The notes beneath the pieces were generated by a model. That model saw only the letters and a list, made by a program, of their open reading frames with translations, ran no database searches and was not told the origin of the DNA. Position numbers and translations under genes: made by a program. A DNA stretch of 64,000 bases, taken from PLOWO2-12-38-17 sp963709355 (GTDB lineage: Bacteria > Planctomycetota > Brocadiia > Brocadiales > Brocadiaceae). Numbering within the stretch: position 1 is the first letter of the stretch; each line of letters begins with the position of its first letter. The stretch is from NCBI GenBank assembly GCA_963709355.1, contig CAVPVY010000005.1, positions 2,418,001 through 2,482,000 of the forward strand, read 5' to 3'. Below are positions 18,025-24,939 of the stretch, in pieces.

Positions 18025-18255
18025 ATGATAAAAGAGCACGATCGAATTGTTTTGTTGAAAGACTTACCGGAGGATGGTTTACAGGCTGGTGATGTTGGTA
18101 CGGTTGTTCATATTCATCGTCAAGGTGAAGCATTTGAAGTCGAATTTATGACACTTGACGGTGGAACAGTTGCTGTTATAACTTTGCTTTCATCTCAAAT
18201 ACGAGCAGTTAGTAAAAGGGACATCACCCATGTTAGAGAACTTGCTGTCTCTTGA
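18025..18255 (+). CDS. DUF4926 domain protein (integron cassette)
   Basis: A 76-residue small beta-barrel protein of the DUF4926 type: HDRIVLLKDLPEDGLQAGDV followed by GTVVHIHRQGEAFEVEFM, an SH3-like strand order. TAGGAGGAAA lies just before ATG 18025, a strong ribosome binding site. It shares a cassette with the DUF6883 gene 9 bases upstream. Families of this type often act as the small partner of a larger protein. Function unknown. Confidence 0.75.
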   Translation: MIKEHDRIVLLKDLPEDGLQAGDVGTVVHIHRQGEAFEVEFMTLDGGTVAVITLLSSQIRAVSKRDITHVRELAVS

Positions 18256-18319
18256 TTAAAAAAGGATTTTGGTGATGCATGATGCAGACAATATGGTTAG
18301 GCTAAAGGATTTCCACCTT

Positions 18320-18424
18320 TATAATTGAGTAATATGTTGTTGATTTTAGACTACATAATATGACAATAGGTTTCGCAAATGACGTAAAATAATATGATAA
18401 TTGGGAAGCCTAATATAAAGTTAT
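18320..18424 (+). repeat. 105-base direct repeat, copy 2 (attC-like, end of first cassette)
   Basis: Second copy of the 17545-17649 sequence, with differences only in the first 43 bases. The inner stem TAGGTTTC/GAAGCCTA and the terminal GTTATGT are kept, but TAAC of copy 1 is TGAC here. Its place after the DUF6883-DUF4926 pair and 39 bases before the next start is that of the attC closing a cassette. Confidence 0.6.
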
Positions 18425-18462
18425 GTGTAAATAGATTAATCCAATAACCAAGGGGGTTACTC

Positions 18463-18858
18463 ATGGGAATCATCTCCGACATTAGAGAGGCATTGAAAGA
18501 AATTCCGCTCTCTGACATTCTCAGAGAGAGACTTGTTACTGCGGAACGAGAGATTGAAAAACTCGAAAAAGAAAATATAAACCTTAAGCAAGAAAACTCC
18601 AGACTTAAAAAAGAAAATAATGAACTTAATGAGCAACTTGTGAAGTTTAGGGTGAATAGAGATGAATTTGTTGAAGCGCAAGGGGGGCTTTTTAAACGTA
18701 AGGCTGGGGGCGGTTATCATGAAATGGTGTATTGCCCCAGTTGCAAAATGTCCTTGAGTTCTTTCGGAGGAGATTTCCCTTACAGTTGCGACAGATGCAA
18801 GGTTCACCTTGATTTTTCTCTTAAAGATGTTCCAGCTATTTTGAAAGGACTTCCTTAA
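18463..18858 (+). CDS. Coiled-coil zinc-ribbon protein of unknown function (integron cassette)
   Basis: A 131-residue protein. Residues 27-63 form a strong coiled coil with heptads of Leu/Ile and Lys/Glu (ERLVTAEREIEKLEKENINL then KQENSRLKKENNELNEQL). Residues 90-111 hold two CxxC knuckles, CPSCKMS and CDRCKVH, which should bind zinc. I do not recognise a family. AGGGGG is placed about 7 bases before ATG 18463. The gene is closed by the attC at 18902-18960. A dimeric nucleic-acid-binding role is possible but not shown. Confidence 0.65.
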   Translation: MGIISDIREALKEIPLSDILRERLVTAEREIEKLEKENINLKQENSRLKKENNELNEQLVKFRVNRDEFVEAQGGLFKRKAGGGYHEMVYCPSCKMSLSSFGGDFPYSCDRCKVHLDFSLKDVPAILKGLP

Positions 18859-18901
18859 TGACATATGACCTCTTGAACATTAAAATTAATAAAAAATCAT
18901 A

Positions 18902-18960
18902 CATAACCAGGCATTCAAGTGGACGGGAAACAGCTCTGCCACTTGATTCAGTGTTAGGCT
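18902..18960 (+). other. attC-like recombination site
   Basis: Starts with CATAACC and ends with GTGTTAGGCT. The outer TAAC/GTTA boxes pair, and an inner perfect 8-bp stem TCAAGTGG/CCACTTGA encloses a short loop. The spacers differ by one base between arms, as in attC. This is the cleanest attC-like structure of the array. Confidence 0.72.
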
Positions 18961-18969
18961 ATAAAAACT

Positions 18970-19473
18970 ATGGAACGAAGACAAATAAACGAAGAAGAAC
19001 TTCAGCGCCTGTTCAACCTTATCGGAGAGGCCATATGGCACTCTCAGCATGTCGAACAGGCGCTGCATAACTTCGTCACCTTAAAAAGAGATATTAAGGT
19101 CAGAGGTTCAGTAATGCCTGCCGAAGGGGCACAGCTATTAGAGAAAAAACAGAGAAAACCTCTGGGGGTATCACTTAAAGCATCTCGTGAGTATGGAGTT
19201 TTAACCATATTACTTCAGGAAAGAACAGAGGCCTTCAAGGAAGAACGCAACTGGCTCATTCATTGGTGTGTTCCGTCTAATAGCGCAGATCTATATCTGG
19301 ACACCACTCGCTTTGCCCTAATGGAGCGCATTAAGCGATTATCAAACGAGGCAAGAACAATTCATGGGTTAATAGCAGAAGAAATCAAAGAGTTTGTTTG
19401 CTCTCAGGGTATTTCAAAAAAATGGATTATGGAAACTGCTATGGAAACTATCAGGAAGCTCAAAGGTGAATAA
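18970..19473 (+). CDS. HEPN-like protein (integron cassette)
   Basis: A 167-residue all-helical protein. The N-terminal LQRLFNLIGEAIWHSQHVEQ and the ERNWLIHWCV segment near residue 97 look like HEPN-fold proteins. RNWLIH fits the Rx4H motif used as a catalytic pair in HEPN ribonucleases such as toxins and abortive-infection factors. Relatives are frequent in integron cassettes and annotated hypothetical. The gene starts 10 bases after one attC and stops at the edge of the next, so it fills its cassette completely. RNase activity is inference from the motif only. Confidence 0.6.
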   Translation: MERRQINEEELQRLFNLIGEAIWHSQHVEQALHNFVTLKRDIKVRGSVMPAEGAQLLEKKQRKPLGVSLKASREYGVLTILLQERTEAFKEERNWLIHWCVPSNSADLYLDTTRFALMERIKRLSNEARTIHGLIAEEIKEFVCSQGISKKWIMETAMETIRKLKGE

Positions 19474-19542
19474 GCCTAACACTTACATCAAGTCGTTCGC
19501 TTCGCTCTCTGCCATGCCGGCGGGTGATCCTTGGCGTTAGGT
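19474..19542 (+). other. attC-like recombination site
   Basis: Begins GCCTAACAC directly at the stop of the HEPN-like gene and ends GGCGTTAGGT. CCTAAC pairs with GTTAGG. ATCA and TGAT pair further in, and the centre holds GC-rich self-complementary tracts. Length of 69 bases is within the attC range. Confidence 0.72.
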
Positions 19543-19561
19543 TTCAAGTGGCTTATTATTC

Positions 19562-21865
19562 ATGGTTTTAAAATTAACAAACTCAGAGTTTATACAAAGG
19601 GCGAAGGCGATCCATAAAGGAGCGTATGATTACTCATTAATTCGTTACAAAAACAACAGTTCTAAAGTAGCTATAATTTGCCCTATCCACGGTGTCTTCG
19701 AGCAACGCGCTAGTAATCATATTGCTGGTCGTGGATGCCAGAAGTGCGGTGGCAAAGAAAAACAAACTACAACAGAGTTTTTCGAGAAAGCAAATCAAGT
19801 ACATAGCGATAAATATGATTACCATTTAGTTACATATAAAAATGCAAAAACTAAAGTTAAAATTATTTGTCCAAAACACGGAGTTTTTCAGCAAACTCCT
19901 GACAACCACTTAAATAACGGTCGAGGATGTCCGAAATGTGGTGGCAGTGCAAAGCTGAACTCAAAAGAATTCATTGAGCGTGCAAAATCAATTCATGGAG
20001 AAAGGTACAAATACGATAAAGTTGAATATAAGAATTCCAATACCAAAGTAGTAATAACATGTCCTTTACATGGCGATTTTATGCAAGCGCCAAATCATCA
20101 TTTGCAGGGCAAAGGCTGCCGAAATTGCAGTTATACTCTTAGAGCAAGAAACCTTTCTATGAGTAAAAACGACTTTTTAACTCGCGCCGAAGAGTTGCAT
20201 GGTGAGTTATACGACTACTCACTTGTTGAGTTCACTAATGCAAATACACCCGTATCTATAATTTGCCCAGAGCACGGTGTTTTTTCTCAAATTCCAAGTG
20301 TTCACTTAAGACCAGCTAGTTGTAAAAGATGTGCAACTTCAAAGTTATCGGAAAGTCGAAAACGAACCACAGAAGAGTTTATTCACGATGCCATAAAAAA
20401 ACATGGAGACAGGTATGATTATTCAAAAACTATATATGTCTCATCAAGGGATAAACTTATAATAATATGTCCATCGCATGGTGAGTTTAAACAGATTGCA
20501 CATAGTCACTTAATTGGGATGGGATGTAACAAATGTGCAGCAATAAAAAAAGGCAAGGATAAGGCTTTCAGTATAGATTTTGCTCATGAACTGGCAAGGA
20601 AAAAAGGTGGAGCCTGTTTGTCACAAAAATATCTAAACCAAAATGAAAAGCTAAAATGGAAATGTGAATGTGGTTATATGTGGGAGGCGAAAACATCTAA
20701 TGTTGTTCAGGGGAACTGGTGTCCTAAATGTGCTGGTAAGGTATTAAGCATACGTGATATGTCTATTTTGGCAAAAGAAAGAAAAGGTAAGGTGCTTTCT
20801 AAAAAATACAAAACCGCTAAATCAAAACTTCGCTGGAGCTGTTCTCATGGTCATGAGTTTGAAATGACTTATGATGTTGTAAAGAGAGGTGGTTGGTGTC
20901 CCAAATGCACAGAAGGTCTCGGAGAACGTATAGCTAGAATATATTTTGAAGAACTATTTGAAGTATCATTTCCCAAAAGTTATCCAAATTGGTTAAGAAG
21001 CAATGAAGGATTTCAATTAGAGCTTGACGGCTATGCCAAAAAAGTTGGTATAGCCTTTGAACACCAAGGTCGCCAACATTATTCAGTGCAGAATAGATTC
21101 ATCAAGGATGCTAAATCATTAGAAAGAAGAATTAACCTTGATCAGCTAAAACGTCACCTATGTGAAGTTAATGGCGTAGTGCTTATCGAAATCCCAGAGA
21201 TTCCGAGCCTATTGAAATTGGATGATGTATACAATTATATAATTACCGAAGTCACAAAGAAACAAGCGCATCATCTTATTGCTGGTATAAAGAAGTCTAT
21301 TAATATATTTGAAGCATATATTCCCAACAGTACTGAGTACCTGGAAGAAATTAGATCTATCACAAAAGAAAGAGGAGGGATCTGCCTTTCGAATGCTTAT
21401 TATGGTAACAAGGTAAAATTAGAATTTGAATGCAAAAATGGTCATAAGTGGCAGGCGGTTCCAAGTTCCATAAAAAATGGAACATGGTGCCCTGTTTGTT
21501 CTAGAAACTCAGCGACTATCGAGGAAGTAAGAGAGTTAGCAAAAAATAATAAGGGGTTGTGTCAGTCTGAGACTTTTGAAAATCAAAAAAGCAAGCTGGC
21601 ATTCAGGTGTAAATATGGTCATGAATGGTCAGTACAGTATCGCAGTATAAAGAACGGGTCATGGTGTCCAGAATGCAAAAAATTAGAAAATAACAAACTA
21701 GAACTTAGCAAGCTAAATAATATTGCAAGAATTAATAATGGAGCCTTACTTTCTACTGTCTATAAAGGTAATTTAGTTAGGTTAGAATGGCAATGTATGC
21801 ATGGTCATAAGTGGTTTGCTATGCCAAAGTTAATAAAGCGTGGTGTTTGGTGTCCGCACTGTTAA
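19562..21865 (+). CDS. Multi-zinc-finger PD-(D/E)xK (Vsr-like) nuclease (integron cassette)
   Basis: A 767-residue modular protein. Residues about 8-330 are five copies of a DUF723-type module, each EF..RA...HG..YDYS..Y.N...KV.IICP.HG.F.Q....H....GC.KC. Two zinc ribbons follow (about 335-455), each with W.C..GH.....GWCPKC endings. Residues about 458-565 are a nuclease of the Vsr/very-short-patch-repair fold: GLGERIARIYFEELF, LELDGYAKKVGIAFEHQGRQ (Asp, Glu, Gln in PD-(D/E)xK order), VNGVVLIEIP. Three more zinc ribbons close the chain, the last ending at WCPHC and stop. The zinc modules probably bind DNA. At 2.3 kb it is a very large cassette gene. A role in defence or homing is guesswork. Confidence 0.8.
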   Translation: MVLKLTNSEFIQRAKAIHKGAYDYSLIRYKNNSSKVAIICPIHGVFEQRASNHIAGRGCQKCGGKEKQTTTEFFEKANQVHSDKYDYHLVTYKNAKTKVKIICPKHGVFQQTPDNHLNNGRGCPKCGGSAKLNSKEFIERAKSIHGERYKYDKVEYKNSNTKVVITCPLHGDFMQAPNHHLQGKGCRNCSYTLRARNLSMSKNDFLTRAEELHGELYDYSLVEFTNANTPVSIICPEHGVFSQIPSVHLRPASCKRCATSKLSESRKRTTEEFIHDAIKKHGDRYDYSKTIYVSSRDKLIIICPSHGEFKQIAHSHLIGMGCNKCAAIKKGKDKAFSIDFAHELARKKGGACLSQKYLNQNEKLKWKCECGYMWEAKTSNVVQGNWCPKCAGKVLSIRDMSILAKERKGKVLSKKYKTAKSKLRWSCSHGHEFEMTYDVVKRGGWCPKCTEGLGERIARIYFEELFEVSFPKSYPNWLRSNEGFQLELDGYAKKVGIAFEHQGRQHYSVQNRFIKDAKSLERRINLDQLKRHLCEVNGVVLIEIPEIPSLLKLDDVYNYIITEVTKKQAHHLIAGIKKSINIFEAYIPNSTEYLEEIRSITKERGGICLSNAYYGNKVKLEFECKNGHKWQAVPSSIKNGTWCPVCSRNSATIEEVRELAKNNKGLCQSETFENQKSKLAFRCKYGHEWSVQYRSIKNGSWCPECKKLENNKLELSKLNNIARINNGALLSTVYKGNLVRLEWQCMHGHKWFAMPKLIKRGVWCPHC

Positions 21866-21870
21866 AAAAA

Positions 21871-21932
21871 CCTAACAAAACCATCCACGCGGACCACCAA
21901 TTACGCTGCGCTTTGTTGGCAGCCGGTTATGC
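21871..21932 (+). other. attC-like recombination site at the array end
   Basis: Starts CCTAACAAAACC and ends CCGGTTATGC. TAAC/GTTA pair, and CCAA/TTGG form an inner stem around TTACGCTGCGCTTTG. The pairing is weaker than in the other two sites. It is followed by the 3' flank of the hydrogenase small-subunit gene, the same flank that follows the EAL gene at 14176. Confidence 0.6.
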
Positions 21933-21982
21933 AGCACGTTGGCTCTTGTGATAAGAGGTTGGAAAGCGAAGCGAAGGTTGTC

Positions 21983-22774
21983 CTATTTATCGATTCTCTC
22001 CAATGCAAGCAGAAATCCGTATATAATCGCCTGCGGTCTTGGAGGACAACCAGGGATGTAAACATCTACTGGAACAACATTATCAATCCCATTTTTTGTG
22101 GCATAACAATTACTGAAAATACCCCCGCTGCAAGCACACGCACCCAAGGCAATAACCATCCTTGGTTCTGGAGTAGCATGATAGGTCTTGACCAATGCGG
22201 TTTCTAAATTCCTTGTAGGAGGTCCAGTAACAAGCAGACAGTCCGCATGGCGTGGCGAGGCAACAATATCAATACCAAATCTCTGTAAATCATGTACGGG
22301 ACTGTTGTATAAGGCAACAACCTCCCATTCGCAGCCATTACAAGAGCCGGCATCAACCTCACGCACGTGCAGTGAACGTCTAAATATTTTAAAAATCTTT
22401 TTCCTCAACCTTTCACCTAGCACTTCTATTGAATCTTTCGTATCAAAACCGGCTTTAACTAAAAGGTCTTCCTTATTTGTTGCCGCAAGTTCAAAATCAT
22501 TGGCAATCCTGATGGCTTTATAAGGACATACCTCCTCACACATCCCACAAAATACGCATTTTGCATGGGATAGTTGCAGGTATCGTTTTCCCTTTTCCTC
22601 TACCCAAGTATAAGCATTTGTCGGGCACACCTCCACGCACACATTGCACTGCTTACACCGCTCGTTATCTATCTCGATCCTGCCTCGGAAACGCAATGGA
22701 GCAGGTTCCTTTTCTTTTGGATATTTTGAGGTAACTACGCCTGTTTGAAGACTTTTTTGAAATTTTGTAAACAT
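21983..22774 (-). CDS. Group-4 hydrogenase fused ferredoxin and small subunit (HyfH-HyfI)
   Basis: A 263-residue fusion. Residues 35-100 are a 2[4Fe-4S] ferredoxin like HyfH/NuoI (CKQCNVCVEVCPT and CVFCGMCEEVCPYK). Residues 135-260 are a NuoB/HyfI small subunit with the proximal-cluster Cys in SCNGCEWE, GACACSGG and PGCPPRPQ. It passes electrons between the [NiFe] site and soluble carriers on the cytoplasmic face. In E. coli these are separate genes. It is the last gene of the hyf operon and is separated from the large subunit by the inserted GxxExxY element. Its 3' end has a dead copy at 14.2 kb. Confidence 0.88.
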   Translation of the reverse strand: MFTKFQKSLQTGVVTSKYPKEKEPAPLRFRGRIEIDNERCKQCNVCVEVCPTNAYTWVEEKGKRYLQLSHAKCVFCGMCEEVCPYKAIRIANDFELAATNKEDLLVKAGFDTKDSIEVLGERLRKKIFKIFRRSLHVREVDAGSCNGCEWEVVALYNSPVHDLQRFGIDIVASPRHADCLLVTGPPTRNLETALVKTYHATPEPRMVIALGACACSGGIFSNCYATKNGIDNVVPVDVYIPGCPPRPQAIIYGFLLALERIDK

Positions 22775-22781
22775 GTTCTAT

Positions 22782-23342
22782 TTTTACCCACGAAACACAC
22801 GAAATAACGCTAAAATAAATTATAATAAACCCCGAATCAAATCATGCTACTGCTTTTGCAAGGACTTGCAATATTAATGTAAGCCTTTATTCATGCATTA
22901 CCTTGTTGATCTTTCTCTGTTAACACAAATCGTTTATGTTCTAATTTAGGGTAATGACCAAAATTTACGAGAATACCCAACTTTAGTCCAGAAGCATTTA
23001 AATAATTTAGAACTTGCGCTTTATGCTCTTCCAGCAAATTGGAAATTGCCTTAATTTCAACAATTATTTTATCGTAACAAACAAAATCGGGTTTATATGT
23101 TTGTGCTAACTGTTGATTTCTATAAAAAAGTTTTAACTCTTTATGAGATTCACAAGGAATCTTTTGTACGCCAAATTCAATTTCTAAACATTCCTGATAC
23201 ACATTTTCCAAAAAACCACATCCCATTGCTTTGTAAACATTAAAGCAAGCCCCCATAATTGCATAACTTTCCTCAGGATATATAATATCCGACATACCTT
23301 AAATTCCATTTTTAGTGAATTTCGCGTGTTTCGCGGGTTAAA
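22782..23342. mobile_element. Inverted-repeat-bounded GxxExxY element
   Basis: Imperfect inverted repeats ACCCACGAAACACACGAAAT (22786-22805, continuing to CTAAAA) and, on the other strand, ACCCGCGAAACACGCGAAAT (about 23309-23338) enclose the GxxExxY gene. The whole unit of about 560 bases exactly fills the gap between the hydrogenase large and small subunit genes. This layout is like the mobile intervening sequences carrying GxxExxY or four-helix-bundle proteins in other bacteria. No transposase is present. Confidence 0.65.
22891..23295 (-). CDS. GxxExxY family protein
   Basis: A 134-residue member of the GxxExxY family. The naming motif is intact (GFLENVY near residue 28), followed by a PD-(D/E)xK-like pattern, PDFVCYDKIIVEIKAI, and the terminal LNYLNASGLKLGILVNFG segment. 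The family is widespread and sporadic, often in several copies per genome within palindromic elements. A nuclease-like fold is suggested by the motif, with no proven activity. It lies inside inverted repeats within the hyf operon, same strand as the operon. Confidence 0.88.
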   Translation of the reverse strand: MSDIIYPEESYAIMGACFNVYKAMGCGFLENVYQECLEIEFGVQKIPCESHKELKLFYRNQQLAQTYKPDFVCYDKIIVEIKAISNLLEEHKAQVLNYLNASGLKLGILVNFGHYPKLEHKRFVLTEKDQQGNA

Positions 23343-23346
23343 TTTT

Positions 23347-24939
23347 TTACAGATCAGTACAAGAATAACACAATTCAAAACTCTTATTAATCAATGGAAA
23401 ATCAGGAACGATGTTACCGGGAGTTGTATAAGGAATTGCAGGCCAGTTACAGAACGAAGGCGACCTTACCTTATATCTGAATAACCTGTTATTTGGGGCC
23501 GTCATAATCCAGTAAATATTTTCACCACGAGGTGATTCTACATAACTCAAGGCCTGTTTGTACGGTGGAATCTCCTTAATTGGAACCTTTATCGGGCCAT
23601 CAGCCATTTTCTCAAAACATTGCTCAATAATATAAATGGACTGATAGACCTCATCTACCCTCACCCGCACCCTTGCAAGCACATCCCCCTCATAATGAAA
23701 GATAGGAATATCAAAATCCACTTCGTTATAAGCCGCATAAGGGTGGATAATCCTGGTATCGGTAGCAATTCCAGATGCCCTTGCAGCAACACCAACAACT
23801 CCTAACCCTCGGGCGATCTCTGTGGAAAGCCTGCCAGTGGTTTCAAGGCGGTCTAACAAAGAGGAAGACGCAAACATAATATTTGTAAGCTCTTTGAAAT
23901 CCTTTTTAACATGAGTAAGTAATGACAAAATATATTTTTTTAGATCGTCATTTATATCAAATCGTACCCCACCAATGGTAATCATACCCCTTAAATACCG
24001 GTTGCCGCAAATGGTCTCATTGAGTTGTTGCATACGCTCACGAATCCTGAATCCATGTGCGACTCCTAAAAGGAATGCAGCGCCCGCACAGATATTGCCG
24101 ACATCACCAATATGATTGTAAAGCCTTTCCAATTCTAAGACAATAGTCCGTATAAATTTAGCGCGTGGTGGAATTTCAATACCTGCTATCTTTTCAATGG
24201 CCTGACAGTATCCTGTCGCATGAGAAGCTGCGCAAACACCACAAATTCTTTCTGCAAGAAAGAGAGCCTTTGTATATGGCATAGTTTCAAAAATCTTCTC
24301 CGTACCCTTATGTGTATAAAAGAGCTTTGCGTCTAAGTAAAATATACTATCGCCTACCGCGCTAAACCTGAAATGACCAGGCTCAATAATTCCAGCATGA
24401 ATAGGGCCAACCGGTATTTCAAAAACCCCTTCTCCTTCTACTCTAAAAAACGGTAATTTGGATTCTTGAAGTGGTATGCGGTTATTTATATCAAAATCCT
24501 TTCTTAAAGGATACGTCTTTTCGGGCATATTCCCGTGCAATACAAGCGTATATGGATCGGGATGCCCAACTGGTTCAAGTCCGAACATATCCTTTATCTC
24601 ACGCTCATACCAATGAGCGGCTGGTATTTTAGAGGTAATCGAAGGAAATTCTGGTTGTTGGTCACTGATAGGTATGTTAACAATCAAGAAGATATCCGCA
24701 CGAGGCATAGAAAAAACGTAGTAGATTTTGAAATGCTTGCCTAGACCTCTTTCATCATTACAAATCATAGAGGAGAGAGAGGCATTAAAGGTATCTCGAA
24801 TATAGAGACATACCTTCACAAGATTTTCTTTTTTCGTAGAAATGTATATCTCGTTTTCCAGAAAACTTTTAGTGACGGAAATAATCTCTCTGAATTGACC
24901 TGACAAATTATCAATATAGAATTGCCTACCGTTACTCAT
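23347..24939 (-). CDS. hyfG: Group-4 [NiFe]-hydrogenase large subunit (fused NuoC-NuoD type, HyfG/HycE)
   Basis: A 530-residue protein. Residues 1-165 match the 30-kDa NuoC part (AAHWYEREIKDMFGL, HPDPYTL), and the rest is the large subunit. The nickel ligands are present: RICGVCAASH near residue 234 and ELCYSC at the very C-terminus. It is therefore a true [NiFe] enzyme rather than a complex I NuoD. The chain ends three residues after the last Cys (TDL), so no C-terminal peptide needs removal, unlike HycE. It starts one base before the hyfF stop. The substrate direction (H2 uptake or evolution) cannot be told. Confidence 0.88.
   Translation of the reverse strand: MSNGRQFYIDNLSGQFREIISVTKSFLENEIYISTKKENLVKVCLYIRDTFNASLSSMICNDERGLGKHFKIYYVFSMPRADIFLIVNIPISDQQPEFPSITSKIPAAHWYEREIKDMFGLEPVGHPDPYTLVLHGNMPEKTYPLRKDFDINNRIPLQESKLPFFRVEGEGVFEIPVGPIHAGIIEPGHFRFSAVGDSIFYLDAKLFYTHKGTEKIFETMPYTKALFLAERICGVCAASHATGYCQAIEKIAGIEIPPRAKFIRTIVLELERLYNHIGDVGNICAGAAFLLGVAHGFRIRERMQQLNETICGNRYLRGMITIGGVRFDINDDLKKYILSLLTHVKKDFKELTNIMFASSSLLDRLETTGRLSTEIARGLGVVGVAARASGIATDTRIIHPYAAYNEVDFDIPIFHYEGDVLARVRVRVDEVYQSIYIIEQCFEKMADGPIKVPIKEIPPYKQALSYVESPRGENIYWIMTAPNNRLFRYKVRSPSFCNWPAIPYTTPGNIVPDFPLINKSFELCYSCTDL

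Larger units (their letters stand above)
17318..21932. mobile_element. Decayed chromosomal integron: broken intI plus four-cassette array
   Basis: A - strand integron integrase fragment (17318-17543) is followed by + strand genes, each ending in an attC-like imperfect palindrome with TAAC at one end and GTTA at the other. The cassettes are DUF6883 plus DUF4926 (17683-18255, ending at the 18320-18424 repeat), a zinc-ribbon protein (18463-18858, attC 18902-18960), an HEPN-like protein (18970-19473, attC 19474-19542) and a zinc-finger nuclease (19562-21865, attC 21871-21932). The next gene starts 10-40 bases after each attC, and the intI-array polarity is the standard one. No working integrase is in the window, so new excision would need one elsewhere. 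Confidence 0.75.

Noticed and set aside
17545..18424. The 105-base direct repeats as a CRISPR
   Set aside because: Only two copies, a spacer of several hundred bases containing genes, no cas genes.
23184..23378. 64-codon - strand frame across the right arm of the GxxExxY element
   Set aside because: It overlaps the GxxExxY gene start in another frame and reads through the inverted repeat.
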